Source: Brachypodius melanocephalos (lineage: Eukaryota; Chordata; Aves; Passeriformes; Pycnonotidae). Taken from it: 64,000 nucleotides of DNA. Position 1 is the stretch's first letter, and each line of letters opens with the position of its first letter. The stretch is from positions 7,842,258 to 7,906,257 of the forward strand of contig VZSR01003798.1 in assembly GCA_013398615.1 (NCBI GenBank), in the 5' to 3' direction. Made by a program: the position numbers and the translations under genes. The notes under the pieces are model-generated. The model saw only the letters and a program-made list of their open reading frames with translations, made no database searches and was not told where the DNA came from. Below, in pieces: positions 27,285 through 39,789 of this stretch.

Positions 27285-29877
27285 CTGTGTTAGTACAGAG
27301 ACATCCCAGTCTCTTTTAGGTGATATTAGATAATATTTTCATGGAAAACAACCTTGCAGCAAACATATCAACAGGAGTTTTACTTGGTAAAGAGATTTCG
27401 AAACCAAGCACTGTAGCTGAGACACAGAAAATGCCGACATTCTAATGGGAAAGTGTTATTTTCCTACAAATGTTCTTTTAAGATTAACATAGTAACTATG
27501 AATTCAGCTCAGGATTTTTAATATGACCTCACACAGTAGTGTCTTGGCCTGGAAAAAACTGTGATATCATATGCAAACTATTCATTACAAATCCACTAAT
27601 TGAAAACTTAACAAAATCCTTTGGAGCCATATGCTAATAACGTCAACATTTCTGCAAGCAAGGAAAGGGTAAAGATGAGAAGAAGTTGTAGTTCAGCTCC
27701 ACGCCAAAACATTTCTATCACAGCCCAGTCTAACACAAAAGGAAGATGATATTTTTAAGATATTAGAGCAGATGGGTCTGTGCTGTGAGATGACCCACTA
27801 ATTTTTATAATTATTAAAACTGTAGCTCAATACCAGGCAATCACATCATTTGTATAGTGATTTTTGTAGTTACTTTGTGCTATTTCAAATAGCAGCCAGG
27901 CTTTTCTCCTGTTGTGCCTGATAAAACATTAAAATGAAACTCTTTAAGGCCAATGACCAAAGAGATATTTGGGGTGGGGGGGTGGAAGGAGAGAAGAGAA
28001 AAGTGGAAAAGGTTCCTCCAGAAGGATTATGAATAAAGTAATTTAATGAGTTTTGAAGCTCTGTGTGCCAGGGTCAGAAGATTTTATGGCTCCCTGTGGA
28101 GAGTCATGTCACTGTCACATGTCACCTCCCAGAGTCCTGTAATTCTCCAAGTGTGTACTGGAGGAAACTCCAGTTTGGGATGGCCAGAAGGAGTATTTCA
28201 GCTGAGGCTTTAATATCAGCTACAAGAAACTTGGGTTCTCTCCTAAGTGTTGATGAAAACATGAGCAAGTGGTCTTGAGAGTATTCCAAGTTCAAGTTTA
28301 TTTACTTTACTGATTAGAATTAGATGTGCAGAGAATGATTCTCACATGATTGGGGTGGGGCCATCATGTTATAAAACAGAACAGCTTTTTAGCATTTACA
28401 GATCAAACATGAGGGCTGAACTCATAACAAGCCCCTCTAAATTCCTAAAAACAACTTTCGGTGAGCCTATAGCATTCCAAACCTCCAGCTCATGCTCTCA
28501 CCTTTAGTGATTGATCAATACTAAACTATGAAGTCTCCAATTATTCCAAATACACATTTTTCTTGACAAGGTGCAATACATCATGTGAGGATTACAGGCT
28601 TTTCATGTTAGGAAGCTGCAAACTTCTGAGATTACAACACATCATTCTAGCTGGGGTAGAGATAGACCAGAGCTGGGGCCTGGGGGGCATTGGTCTGAAA
28701 AACCGGTGTCGTCAGTGGTGTCTGTGGTGGGTGTTTGTCCCTGGAGAAAATTCAATGCAGCATTTTGGGCAGACTGTTTAAACAATGAAAAGCAGAGGAG
28801 AAAAGGGGCTTTTTAAGAAGTTGCTAGCAGGAAACTCTCCTTAGGACTATACCTCATGACCTAGTTCACAACTGAAGAGATGCAGATGTTGATGAAACCT
28901 TCATAAACATGAAAAAAAATTTAAAATACTGGAGTAAGATGTATTGTCTGAATGACTGGGATCATGGTTTCATGCAGCTTTCCAAGGTTTTGGGAAAACA
29001 ATTGTGTCAATCTCCTTCATGTGTGGAAGGAAACAGCAATTCATTTCCCTCTGTCTGACAGGTAATCAGTAAGATGAGAAGATCCTATATGTTACAACTG
29101 ATAGGTTACAAATGATAGAATGTGCCTGTGTGCTAGACAAGTACACATAATGTAGCATTAAAAACTGTTAAAAGTAAAGGTGATGGTATTAACCAGGAGA
29201 CAAGGACATGGAAGCTCTGACAGAAAGAACTGGATTGTTGAAAATGTGAGTTCAGTGTGAGAGATGAAGGTGAAGCGTCTGCAGAAAATCTCACATCTTT
29301 TTCAGGAGGGAGGGTTCTGATAAAAAATTAATACCTTGCTGATGCAGATCCTAAGAGGTATTAATTCTGGCCTTGTTTTAAAACCAGAAGTTTAAAGCTT
29401 AAAAACTAGAGAATTTTCCAGAAGACATGGGCCTGAAAAAAGTAAAGCAAATTAAATTTTTCACTTATTTATACATTTTACCTATTTCTCATGAATATTG
29501 AGAATTTGTACATTTCACCAGCCTTGCAAACTTGAGGGGAAGGTGCAATTTCATGGTAATGATATGACTGCCTTCCTTGCTAATTTGGAAATACATGCAT
29601 TGCACACTACACATCATCCAGTCACGTTAGGAAGGTGGATGTGTTCCAGAGGTAGCATGAATAAATTGTTACCTGCAGTTGCCCTGGTAACTCCTAATTT
29701 GTCACTGCATAACAGAACTGTGTTTAAATAACTATAAAACTTTCCTTGAGGCTGCTACAAAAACACACAAATGTCATTTGCTTTTACCTTTTAGATTGCA
29801 TACACATACATGTGTATACATATGGATGTATTTAATAGGAAAGATGCTTTTCCAGCTTAATTTTATCTTTCTTACAG

Positions 29878-30065
29878 CTATGTAGCTTCCGGCTGCCATC
29901 ATGGAAAGAAAGCATCTTCTCCAGGCAAAGGAAAGAAGTCCTTGTTGCTCTGGAAGAGAAGTCCTCCAGAACCTGCAGCTCTCCTCTTCAAAAACCAGCT
30001 TTGTAATAACAGTTTTTAAAATTCCACTTTACTGGTTGCCATTAGATGTTAGGAAGAAAATATAA
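29878..30065 (+). other. Strong acceptor followed by a 54-codon frame
   Basis: A textbook acceptor (pyrimidine-rich ending ATCTTTCTTACAG at 29877) is followed 23 bases later by an ATG at 29901 in good context (A at -3, G at +4). The frame runs 54 codons to TAA at 30063-30065, beginning MERKHLLQAKERSPC. The peptide has no signal sequence or domain that I recognise. No strong donor follows closely, and an AATAAA occurs at about 30351-30356. It may be the last exon of a non-coding RNA or a small-peptide transcript, or chance. Confidence 0.18.
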
Positions 30066-30479
30066 AGCAAACATAAGATTTTTAAAATCTTATTTATTCC
30101 GGTTCTGACAGAAAGCCAGAATGATTCAACACTATTAAATGAAGTAAATGGTTTGATGCTTATCACTCACTGACAGTGAATAAGATTTTTTAAAGCATTT
30201 TAAACAAAAACAGGAACAGATAAGACTCATTTAAAATACATATACACCTCCTTATTAAGAGAAAAAAATCCACCACCTTTAAAGTTGCTTCTTTTAATGC
30301 TTCTTAACAGAGAAACCCAAAACCGAGAAAATGTTTTCATCAAATTTAACAAATAAAAAAGAACCTAATTTTAATCCAGTGACAATCTCAAAGTCTAACA
30401 ATGAGGTAAAGCATCCATAATTCTATTTAACTCTGCTTGATGTGAAGGTTTTATTTTGTGATCATTTTAGTGCATAAAC

Positions 30480-30900
30480 CCTGATGAATAATGGAATTTT
30501 AGAAAAAGAACCCCTATTGAGCCGAGCTTCATTGACATCTGACTGGTAGTCTAAGAGCCTGCAGAGAGGGTCCAAAGCAATGCATCACAGCCTCCCAGCA
30601 GGTCATTAAGGCATTACCCAATTAGAAAGCAAGGCTACGGAGGGACATTGTTCACAGCAGAGCAAACATAATTGATTTTTATTTCAACAGGGGGGAGAAC
30701 CTCCTCGCTAAAGAGCTTTAGCATAATTTCTTATTTAGGGGAGGTTTAAAGAGATTTGTGCTGGAGTATTTAATTCCAAACCCTGGGACAGTCTCTGGCA
30801 ATGTGTATAAATTAAGGGGCAGTTGACTTCACTCATTCATATTCAAAGTAGAGACTCGCTTGTTGCTCAAAAGTAGCATGAAGGTTTCTGAGCGCTGGCA
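30480..30900. promoter_or_regulatory. Candidate conserved developmental enhancer
   Basis: About 400 bases stand out by even composition and dense factor-like words: CCCAATTAG (30617-30625, homeodomain), ACATTGTTC (30645-30653, SOX-type), CATAATTGATTTTT (about 30667-30680), TTTAATTCC and a GAGCGCTGG near the right end. No repeat, homopolymer or open frame explains it. SOX plus homeodomain sites close together are typical of neural and neural-crest enhancers. Conservation is inferred from texture and was not measured. Confidence 0.33.
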
Positions 30901-31942
30901 TCCAACACCAGCTGTGCAGGGGCACAGTGCTTGGACCCTCCAAACCTTTACACAGCCCATGTAGCTATCAGCAAGCCAGTTTCCTGCTTTAAGGCTCTTC
31001 TCCAGGGCACTTTAACATGCTAATACACTGTATGCAGTGCACAGCTCTTCAAGAGCACCGTGCAGATGGAATTTGCTCCCAAGACATCTTCATCATCCTC
31101 CACCTCCTCCTCATCTCATTGTTTGTTTTTAATGCCACTGTTCACAGGCACCACTGGATGGGAATGTTCAGTGACAGCCTCTAGCAAGAAAGGCTCCTAA
31201 TGAACGACAGCTTGGATTTTCCCAATTTACAGTAACACAGGGGAAAATGTTACCCTTGTTATCTCCCATCTCCTTTTATATTTGAGTAACATGATGCCTT
31301 TGTCCATTGCAAGCCATGCAAGTTAAAAAAATAAAAAAGGTCCTGTTGCAAGCACCACACTTCATCTTTGAAAGCAATCAAATCATAAATTCTACAAAGA
31401 ATGTTTGTTTTAATTTATTAACACTCGGTGCTTCAATGGCAACAAATAACTTTTCAAGAGGGGTGGGTTTTTTTCCACTCTTTGCATTTAAGGTCCACTG
31501 GAGAACAGATAGCTGGAAAATGAGATAAAATCCTCACTTTTTATGAGGCCCAAAGCAACACAACTGAAGTTCTTACTGGAAATATTTGTAGATTACTATC
31601 TCCAAACTATGTATACAGTAGACTTGAAAAAAATTGTTTCCCTCTATTAGTTTTACTTCAGTGTGCCAAATGAAACACTTTTAAAAATTCAAAGGACTTC
31701 TTAGCTGCAATGGCAAAAGTCCATTCCCAACTGGGTCTGTACCATGTGACTCAGCAGTCTCTAATTTTCTATTTTCCAGCATGTTTCTGACAAAAATAAT
31801 CATTTTCAACTTGTCTTAGGCCTTCAACACACTTTTTTTTTAAAAAAACATTCTTATTTAAAGAAAAACAGGGAAAAAATTTTACATGGCACTTTAACTT
31901 CAAAGTCTGCCAGCAACACATTGACAATTTTATTCCACTTAC

Positions 31943-31983
31943 TTGTTCACAAGCCTACTCCTCTGTCTTGTGTAAGTACTCTC
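31943..31983 (-). other. Candidate 41-nt minus-strand exon with strong splice sites
   Basis: On the minus strand a strong acceptor (CTTTCCTTGTATTTCAG) and a strong donor (ACAA then GTAAGTGG) bracket 41 bases. One of three frames is open and reads ESTYTRQRSRLVN. The length is not a multiple of three. It could splice to the exon-like segments at 27284 and 27143 on the same strand, but the joined frame stops, so a non-coding RNA would be the natural reading. By splice-signal quality this is the best of the minus-strand set, yet it remains unproven. Confidence 0.22.
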
Positions 31984-34900
31984 CTGAAATACAAGGAAAG
32001 CAAAGATATGGAGTAAATAATTTTTATAAACACTTATGTTCTCAGATATATCACAAACCTAGCAGCAGCAAGGGCAATTTAGCAGTTGTTTGTCTTACCA
32101 CGGCACTTAGGAGCCCCAGGCACAGATTGCCACCCCTTAGTGCTCGTCACCACGCCAACACACATCAAAGCAGCAATCCCTGACCTGAAAAATCCTCCTC
32201 TAAAAATTTATACCCAGCACCAGCTGTTTATGGCTTTATCCATATATTCCCAATTCTGTGTCCCTCTTTTAATGTCAGGATCAAAATCAGTTTTTCCTGT
32301 TGTGCAAATCAACACAGGTGTAAAGTTTCAGTAGCAGCAGCCATATATTTACCGTGCACTGCTGCTTGGTCAGGTACCAGCAGAGTTAGGAAGTTTTTTT
32401 TCTGAGGGCTGCCAAGGCACACTCAGTGCCCATTTCACAAGACCAGCATTCTCTCTTTCTCTCAAAGAAGGACTGGCTAGAATCTTCTTCCATGGACATT
32501 TTACCACAGATAAATTTACTGTCAGCTGGCATTCAGTTATTCAAATCCACCCATACTTAACTGACTAAAGGACCCATTGCTTCCACCACATTCATGCTTG
32601 AAAAAAATCTTTAAACTAATTGTGACAAAAGCCATCAGTACACCAAGCAGTGTGGTCATTTTTGTTAGTTACTACTACAGGCAAACCTCCTGTACTCCAA
32701 ACTCTTTCAGCTGCAGCGATTCCTGAGAAATTATCTGAACTCACAAAGAAATTTCCACCAACAGATCTGGTAAAAAGGTGGGAAAAGCCATCATTAAATG
32801 CATGTTTTCTAAGAAATTAGTTGGATCCACAAACACACAAAAGCAGCTCAGGATTAAGCTGAGTCTTACTTCAAAAACAAATCATCTGAGCCTGTGGTGG
32901 TTCTCTACCCTTCTCCATTTGTAAACACCTAAATGTTTTCTAGCTGTGACACAGACCCAGTACCATACAGTAATAATAACCTCTCTTTTTCTTAGGCTTG
33001 TTATAGCTGTCATGTATGTCTGAAAATAACCACTGAAAAGGAGGGGATTTCAGCCCCCAGCTGGGCTATCACCACTCAGGTCGTGTATTTGAAGTAGGGA
33101 AAGATATTGACCAAATATCTTTTTGGGTTCTACTTGGAGTAAGTTAAAAGCTTTGAACTCTGGGAGCTCCTCACACACAGCCATGCCTTTCCTCTGCACA
33201 GGCTGCACCCTCAGGGGTGCACTGTGCAGCCAGGAAATGTGGAAGAACGGCATCACATGCGGAAAGCCAGACACAGGTAGAGGAAAATGCCCTTTCCACC
33301 TTTAAGGAGGATAAGTGGAATGGCTTACATCTGGAATTAATAGGTCTCTTGACTTAATGAAAATGGGCAATGCATGTTTTGCATGCTAGGTTTGAGTGTT
33401 TGGATTTGTAATGAGGAAAGAAAGCGTAGAATGCACTGTACACGTTCTGCCACAGGTGTGTGATGTGTGGGCCAGGGAAAATGGGCTAATTTTAGAACTT
33501 TCACCTTGTTAAACGTTTCTGGAGTTTAACTTTGTAATAGGAGACGTGCTGATATTACGGTCCTTGAGCATTCCTCACCAGTGAGAAAACAGAGGGAAAT
33601 GGTCTGAAAATTCAGTGCTTAAAATGATAACTATAAGTTATGCTGTAACTTCAGTCCTTTTAAAATGCTTATTTTACTGGAGGACGTTGACCAAGGCTGT
33701 GTTTTTCTCTAAGGAAGAAATGCTGCAGTTCACCACACTAAATCTACATGGTGGCATTTAAGTACATGAATAACCGTTTATTCTATAAAATCCTTCTCTA
33801 ATATCCAGTAAATTGTGTGTTGTTGAGTTCTTAAAAATAAATCTTGGAAAACCATTCAAATTATTTGATTTTATATGGTATCCTTTAGTTCACCTTCTGT
33901 AACCTTCATTTACATGCTCACTGGCTAACTGCATGTTCAATGCTGAACATGAATGTACTCTGTGCTTGTATCTATACTAATTGAGAGACCAATTTTCAGA
34001 GAGAAAAGAGCATAAGGGGTCACTTGAACATAAAAAAGCTGTAAGGACATCAATAATGGGGCAACACCGAAAATATCTCCTAAACAGAAGCTAAGTTTTC
34101 CTTTAGCATCCTTCAAAACATAAAACCAAAATACCAAACGAACCAGCAAGGTAACTGACAGGAAAAATTTATGTCACCAGGTTTCAGGTTATGGGCTTAA
34201 TTGATGTTACATAGACCAACTCAATGTTTTGGGTTCAAGCATTTATCCAGCCCTGTGACAGCTGCGTGCACGGATACCTGTGAAAAGATACTCAGAGGCT
34301 CATTTATCTCTTCAGTGTTTCCTGCCTAAAATCTTGGTGCTGAACTGCTCCAACTCCACAGATTTAGGACATGCAAAGCATCCAGCAGTTTTATAGAGAG
34401 CAAGAAACACAAAGCAACATTGACTAATTCCACGTTAATAAAGGGTGCAGATAACGAGGTGCAGTCACACAACACGAGCAGTAACAACGTGGAAAAGCCC
34501 TCTTTTCTTTAGCTCAGTGCAGCACAAGCAAAGAAGGGATACATGTCACCAAGCAGCCCTTCTGATCAGGCAGTCAAGTCCCTTTAAATGGTACAATCGG
34601 GTCTGCCCTGCAGCCCCATGGAAAGCAGATGGCACAGCAATGACCCAGGGCATCTGAACCTGCAGTGCCACGTCCAAGGTTCACTGGTGTCAAGGCACAT
34701 CTGTCATGAGCCCTGACAGCAAACGAGGCACGCAAAAAACATCAGGCATGAACGTGGTCAGGAGTCAGATGGGGCCTTTCCTGTCAATGAAGGTAGTCAG
34801 GAATATATTTGCCTGAAATGATTTCAAGCCTAAGGAGGTCCATGGGAAAAGGCCAGATTTTACCAGAGAGTTTGTCAGAAAATCGTGCACCACTCTGAGC

Positions 34901-37900
34901 ATCTATCTCAATTACATATTATACATTAGAAAAAATTTTAACTGAAAGAGGAAGAGGGAGAAAGCAAGGCAGAAAACATAATTTTTCCAAATTTCTGACT
35001 CTTGCTAATTTTTCACACAACGGTTTGGCAGTATTTCCTTTCAAATGGTTATATGAACTGTACAAATTATATAAACATTTTAATCATTTACCACTGTAAA
35101 GAGATGGTCATAAACAATCACTTTGATTTGTAAAAAATTTTTCACTTTATGCTTTCCATAAGCCCACAGAAGTTTCAGGCGTACATACGGGATGATATTT
35201 GGGGGGAATAAGTTTGAACAAACTAAGAACTGTGAAAAATGTTACACATTTTTTGACTTCTAAGACCAGGGAGCGAGTTATGCCCATCTGATGAGAAATA
35301 CACCATGTCCCTGAGAGGTTTCTCATTTACACCCCAAGAAGTGTTGAAAAAATATCTTTTATCTATAAATACCTACAAAGACATTCAGAAAACTTACTAC
35401 TGTGTCCAGGCAATTTACTGCTCATATATTTCAATAAATTATTCATCAGGATTTATTTTCCATAGCTAAGTATCACACATAAATTACTGATAAATGCTAG
35501 TGAAATCTGACAGCTGAAAACATCTGTCCTCCCATGCTTATACATCTTAATTTTCTTTCAGCTTGCCTTTATTTCTCAAAACTAACTATGCCAAACGGCT
35601 TAAGGATACAGTATATTTGATTGATGTCATGCAAACCAGAGCTGCATGGCACACTATGCACTCAGAAAGAATACAGAACATCGTTCCCAAGGCTGGAATC
35701 GTCTCAGTAAGAGCACCAGCTTTTTATGCCTATGGCTAATGAATTTATCTTCTGAAATAAATGTATCTTTTGGACTTGGATCAATGCATGCCTTAATTAA
35801 AACCATGTTTCTGTATAAGCATCTAACAAGAACACATGAAGGCCCTATTTAAATTGGAAGAGAACAGTATAAACCAGTATGGCTTTTAAAACTAACTGCT
35901 TCCAGGTGCAGAGAGAGTGGAAGTTTAGTGCTGTTTCCAACTTGATGCTTGGATGCCTTTGTTCTTGAAAGTGTAAGGTTTCTCTCATTCTCAGCTTTAT
36001 GACTGCAGGTTTCTATGTTGCATAACACCCTATAATAGAGCACCAAAGGGCTTAGTTTTATTGTTTTGTTTCACTTTATTGACTGCATGTTTTATTCAGC
36101 TAATATGTGCCATGGAGGCAGGCAGTAACATCTCAATTACCACGCCAGGGCTCTTCCTTCTCTGTAAATGACCAGCTCCAATCTGCACTTTATTATATTC
36201 ACATGCAGGTGTTAAAAGGCAAAGGAGGAGGGGTGAGGGAAGATGGAGTTGAAACAGACCTTTTAAAGCACTACAACTGGAAAGGCTTTTTTCCCAGGTA
36301 ATCCTCTGAAGCTAAACACATTCCAGCATATGATATTCACGCTGTGGCAAGCCACCAAGCACCAGCAACTATTGCAGAGCAATGGGTGTGAGAAAGTTCA
36401 AATCTAAATAAAAACTCCTCCAGAGTTTGATCAGAGCTGGATCTGGCATTTTACTTTGCTCATTTCTACTATTGTGCATCCCTGTTGGAGAGCCAAAGAG
36501 ACTTTGGCAATGCAACAAGTATACAAGCAAGAAATTGGCACTCCCCACAGCTTATTCAATGCCCTGAATATTAAAGCTTGTTTTACTAAGAAGGGGAATG
36601 CTGAACAGGATGACATTAGGAGTCTTCATGGTTCCTTTTGTAATGTCACTGGATTTTTTTCATTCCCACAAGGGCAAAGAGACAGACCAGCTTAACATTA
36701 GAGACAGATAAAATCTTTTCCTGTTAATCAAAAGTATGCTGAGCTGGCAGGACAATGGGTGGGAGGTTGAGGGAAGAGAGGGGAGAAAATGAGAAAAAAA
36801 AGGTAATCTGGAACTTCACTAATAATAGAGAAACAAGGCAAATCTTTGCAGGTGGAGATGTAATTAAAGTGAGTCAAAATATTCTCCCTTATTTTATCTG
36901 AAGAACACCAACTCTAACAATGCAGCAGTGTCAGTCACTTCAGCACATGAGCCCAAGTCCTGCTAATGGACTTGAAAGTTTAATGTCTGTTTTTCTGGCC
37001 ATTGATAAATAAGATCCCAACAGATACCAACAACTATCACAGATCACCGTCCCCAGCACCAGCAGACCCTGAATATTGAATGCTGTGAGGAACAGCCCTT
37101 TGCCTTCCCATAGGAAGTGCCTGTGAGCCAGGGTTGGATTGTTCCTGTGAAGGCACTTATTGTGGCATTCTGTGGCTTCAGACAAGGAAATAATCTTTAC
37201 AGTGTTTCAGAGATTATTAATAAATGCTTTACTTCAATTAAATTGTTTATACTGCATTGTGAGCCTTCAGGAAAATCATGATAACTTCATCTTGTGTTTA
37301 TAAATAACTCAAATATTGAATATCTAGCTCAGTTAAAGGCAACTGGAAACAGCCAGATGCATTCACAGTGATCCTTTGGGCCAATTCGACAACAATAAGA
37401 AAGAATGACTTCTTTTTAGCCTGGTATAAAGGGTAGCTTATTGCACAGACTCTTCCCTGTCTTCAAAGGGCAAAAACCTGGCTCAGCTCTTTCACATTTC
37501 TCCCACATCCTGGCTTTATTATTAAAAGCAAAGCCATACAGCTCAGTCCAATGCCAACATTAATCTCCTATATAAGGCACTTGAAGATGGTTGCTCTACT
37601 CACTGACTGCATCCAGAGAATTTCCTGGGTGGGGGAAGACTTTGCAGACCAGTCCTGCCAGATGTGTGTGTTTCCTGCAAGGTGCTACCATCCTATGGTG
37701 ACACCAGGTATCAACGCTTGGGCTGACACCTCACAGGAGCAGAATATTCCCTGGTGTTTTCACCTTGGTCACAAACCAGCCCAGGGCTGATCCTTAAATC
37801 TGAGTGGAAACTAGATGGGAAACTTTCCGGACTCCTAACAGCTGCAATTTGTCAGACTGAGCTTGAGAAATTTTCCACCTTCCCTTAGTTCATATCAAGA

Positions 37901-39115
37901 GCTTGGACCAGTACCTGTGGTGGCAGCTCTGTGATCAAAACATCCAGCTTCAGGTGTAGAAAACACAGCCTGGCCCCAGAAGGGACGATTAAAAATTGCT
38001 TTTAGCAGCAGGCTGAAAGCAACTCCTTCCTTTAAGATGTGGATTCCCAAACCTGTCAGAGAAAAGAAAAAGGGAGCAGGCTACAGAGTCCTGATAGAAG
38101 CAGGCATGGTCCAGCAGCTGCTCTGGTGGTCCATGGGCAGAATGTCAGGATGAGCAGCCAGGAGAGGGGCAGCAGCTCTGGGACCCAGCACGGGGTGGGT
38201 CTCATCCCTCAGGCCCTGGCCAAGACAGCTGCACAGACCCTGTTAGGCTTTATTGTTATTTGTGATTATTTATTGGGCACCATCAGCAAGCCTGGGACCG
38301 TAGAAGGTACAAAGAGAGAGCATCCCTTCCCAAAAATGGAAACAATCAGACTCTGTGTGGGAGCCTTGAAATCCACTCAAATTAAAAGGCTTCAGCCTCC
38401 AGGCTGTTAATCCAGCATATGAGGAGAAGTCAAAGACCAAAATGTAAATACACTTTATCTGCAATCCTCCAGTTTCCATTTTTGCCAAAATATATTAAAA
38501 TACAGTCAATACCTTTGATATCCTGATGTGATTTCTTCCATGACTTTTATGGCCACATAAAGATACTGTCTTTGACAGCTGGGCTTGATGCTTTCCTGAC
38601 ATAAATCAGTGTCACAGCACTAAAGCCAATGTAACTGCATAGAATGAAACCACAGAACAATATGGACATCTATGTAGAATTATTTTCTAAATGGGGAACA
38701 GGATAGGAGAACAGGGCTTAATGATCCAACACAATTATTTCCTGCTGAAAGGAAAAAAAACTATCATTGTGATTGTACACAGTACATATTAAATTATTGT
38801 TATTGAACTTTCACATTAAATCCCCACTAATCTGAGTTCTGCTCTGTGGTGAAAACTGTATTGCAGCTCTGCTACTGATAACATCATAAATACAGCATTA
38901 CAATAACTAATGCTGCCCTCCTATGACACACTGCAAATTAAGAACATTATTAACAAAACCTGAAGTGGATGCATATTTCAAGTCGTGCTAGATGAAAATA
39001 TATTTTCTCCCTGTTTTACTCCCTTGACTTTATCACAGAAACACCATTTTTCAGCTCTATGCCACCATACTGTATGCTTTTAATATTATACTAAATGCAA
39101 AACCTGTTATTGTCT
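31984..39115. other. Unique non-coding sequence, no gene seen
   Basis: No supportable gene. Frames up to 123 codons (38039-38410) show no domain. An octet near 35600 (ttgattgatgtcatgc) is enhancer-like, but isolated. I see no repeat family, RNA gene or CpG island. Confidence 0.68.
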
Positions 39116-39420
39116 TGTGGGGATTGACTCTGTCTGGACCCTGGGTGCCCACTTAAGCAACGCTGTCACTGCCCTCCTCATCTGCACAGGGGAGAGAAAA
39201 TACTAAAAAACTAAAGGCTCCTGGGCTGAGATAAGGACAGGGAGATAACTCAGCAATTACCAAAATGCACTCAACTTGAAGAAAAAATAATTTAATTTCT
39301 TACCAATCAAATCAAAGTAGTATAATGAGAAACAAAACCAAATCATAAACCCACCCCTCCCTTCTGGCAGAAGCCACTCCTGTAGCCCCCCTCCACCACA
39401 AAACCTTGCCACACAGACCC
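39116..39420 (+). mobile_element. Avian endogenous-retrovirus LTR fragment, plus orientation
   Basis: The segment starts TGTGGGGATTGACTC and continues through landmarks gggtgcccac, ccctcctcatctg, acaggggagagaaaat, gagataaggacaggga, accaatcaaatcaaag and ataatgagaaac. These match, in the same order, an LTR that I know from many bird genomes. The left edge at TGTGG is sharp. The right edge fades between 39380 and 39440. Divergence is substantial (indels, lost CpGs), so the copy is old. I cannot give a database family name with certainty. No coding region survives. Confidence 0.7.
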
Positions 39421-39642
39421 AATACATTCCACCCCTCACCTCTGTAAAATATTAAGAATTATCATTGAAATCCACATTCAGCACACAATATTCACTTGCA
39501 TCAACAAAAAAGAATTTCCTACACCAAAATCAGAATGATGTAACACAGAATGAAGGTGGCCAAGTGACACCCAACTCATCCCTCCACCACAATTAGAACA
39601 CCAACAACTCCCCATAACCATTCTGCTCTTTGACATTGTCTG

Positions 39643-39789
39643 CTGGATGTTTTGCCTGTTATCTCTCCCAGTTATTGCCCTTATCTGGATCCATGAGCCT
39701 TTTGCTCCATTTTCTCTCCCTGTCCAGCTGAGGAGGGGAGGGATAGAGCAGCTCTGGTGGGCACCTGCCATCCACATGTATCCTACCCT
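39643..39789 (-). mobile_element. Related avian LTR fragment, minus orientation
   Basis: Read on the minus strand, this segment shares its landmarks with the 39116 element: aggtgcccac, ctcccctcctcagctgg, acagggagagaaaat, aaaaggctcatgg and agataagg. The shared 5' end of the LTR lies at the right edge (about 39789), so the two fragments point toward each other. Similarity by eye is about 70 percent over roughly 120 bases. Inside the left limit the match is lost. The interval between the fragments (39421-39642) is not assigned and may belong to either insertion. Confidence 0.6.

Noticed and set aside
39478..39777. 99-codon minus-strand frame
   Set aside because: It runs through the minus-oriented LTR fragment; LTRs are non-coding and the frame is incidental.
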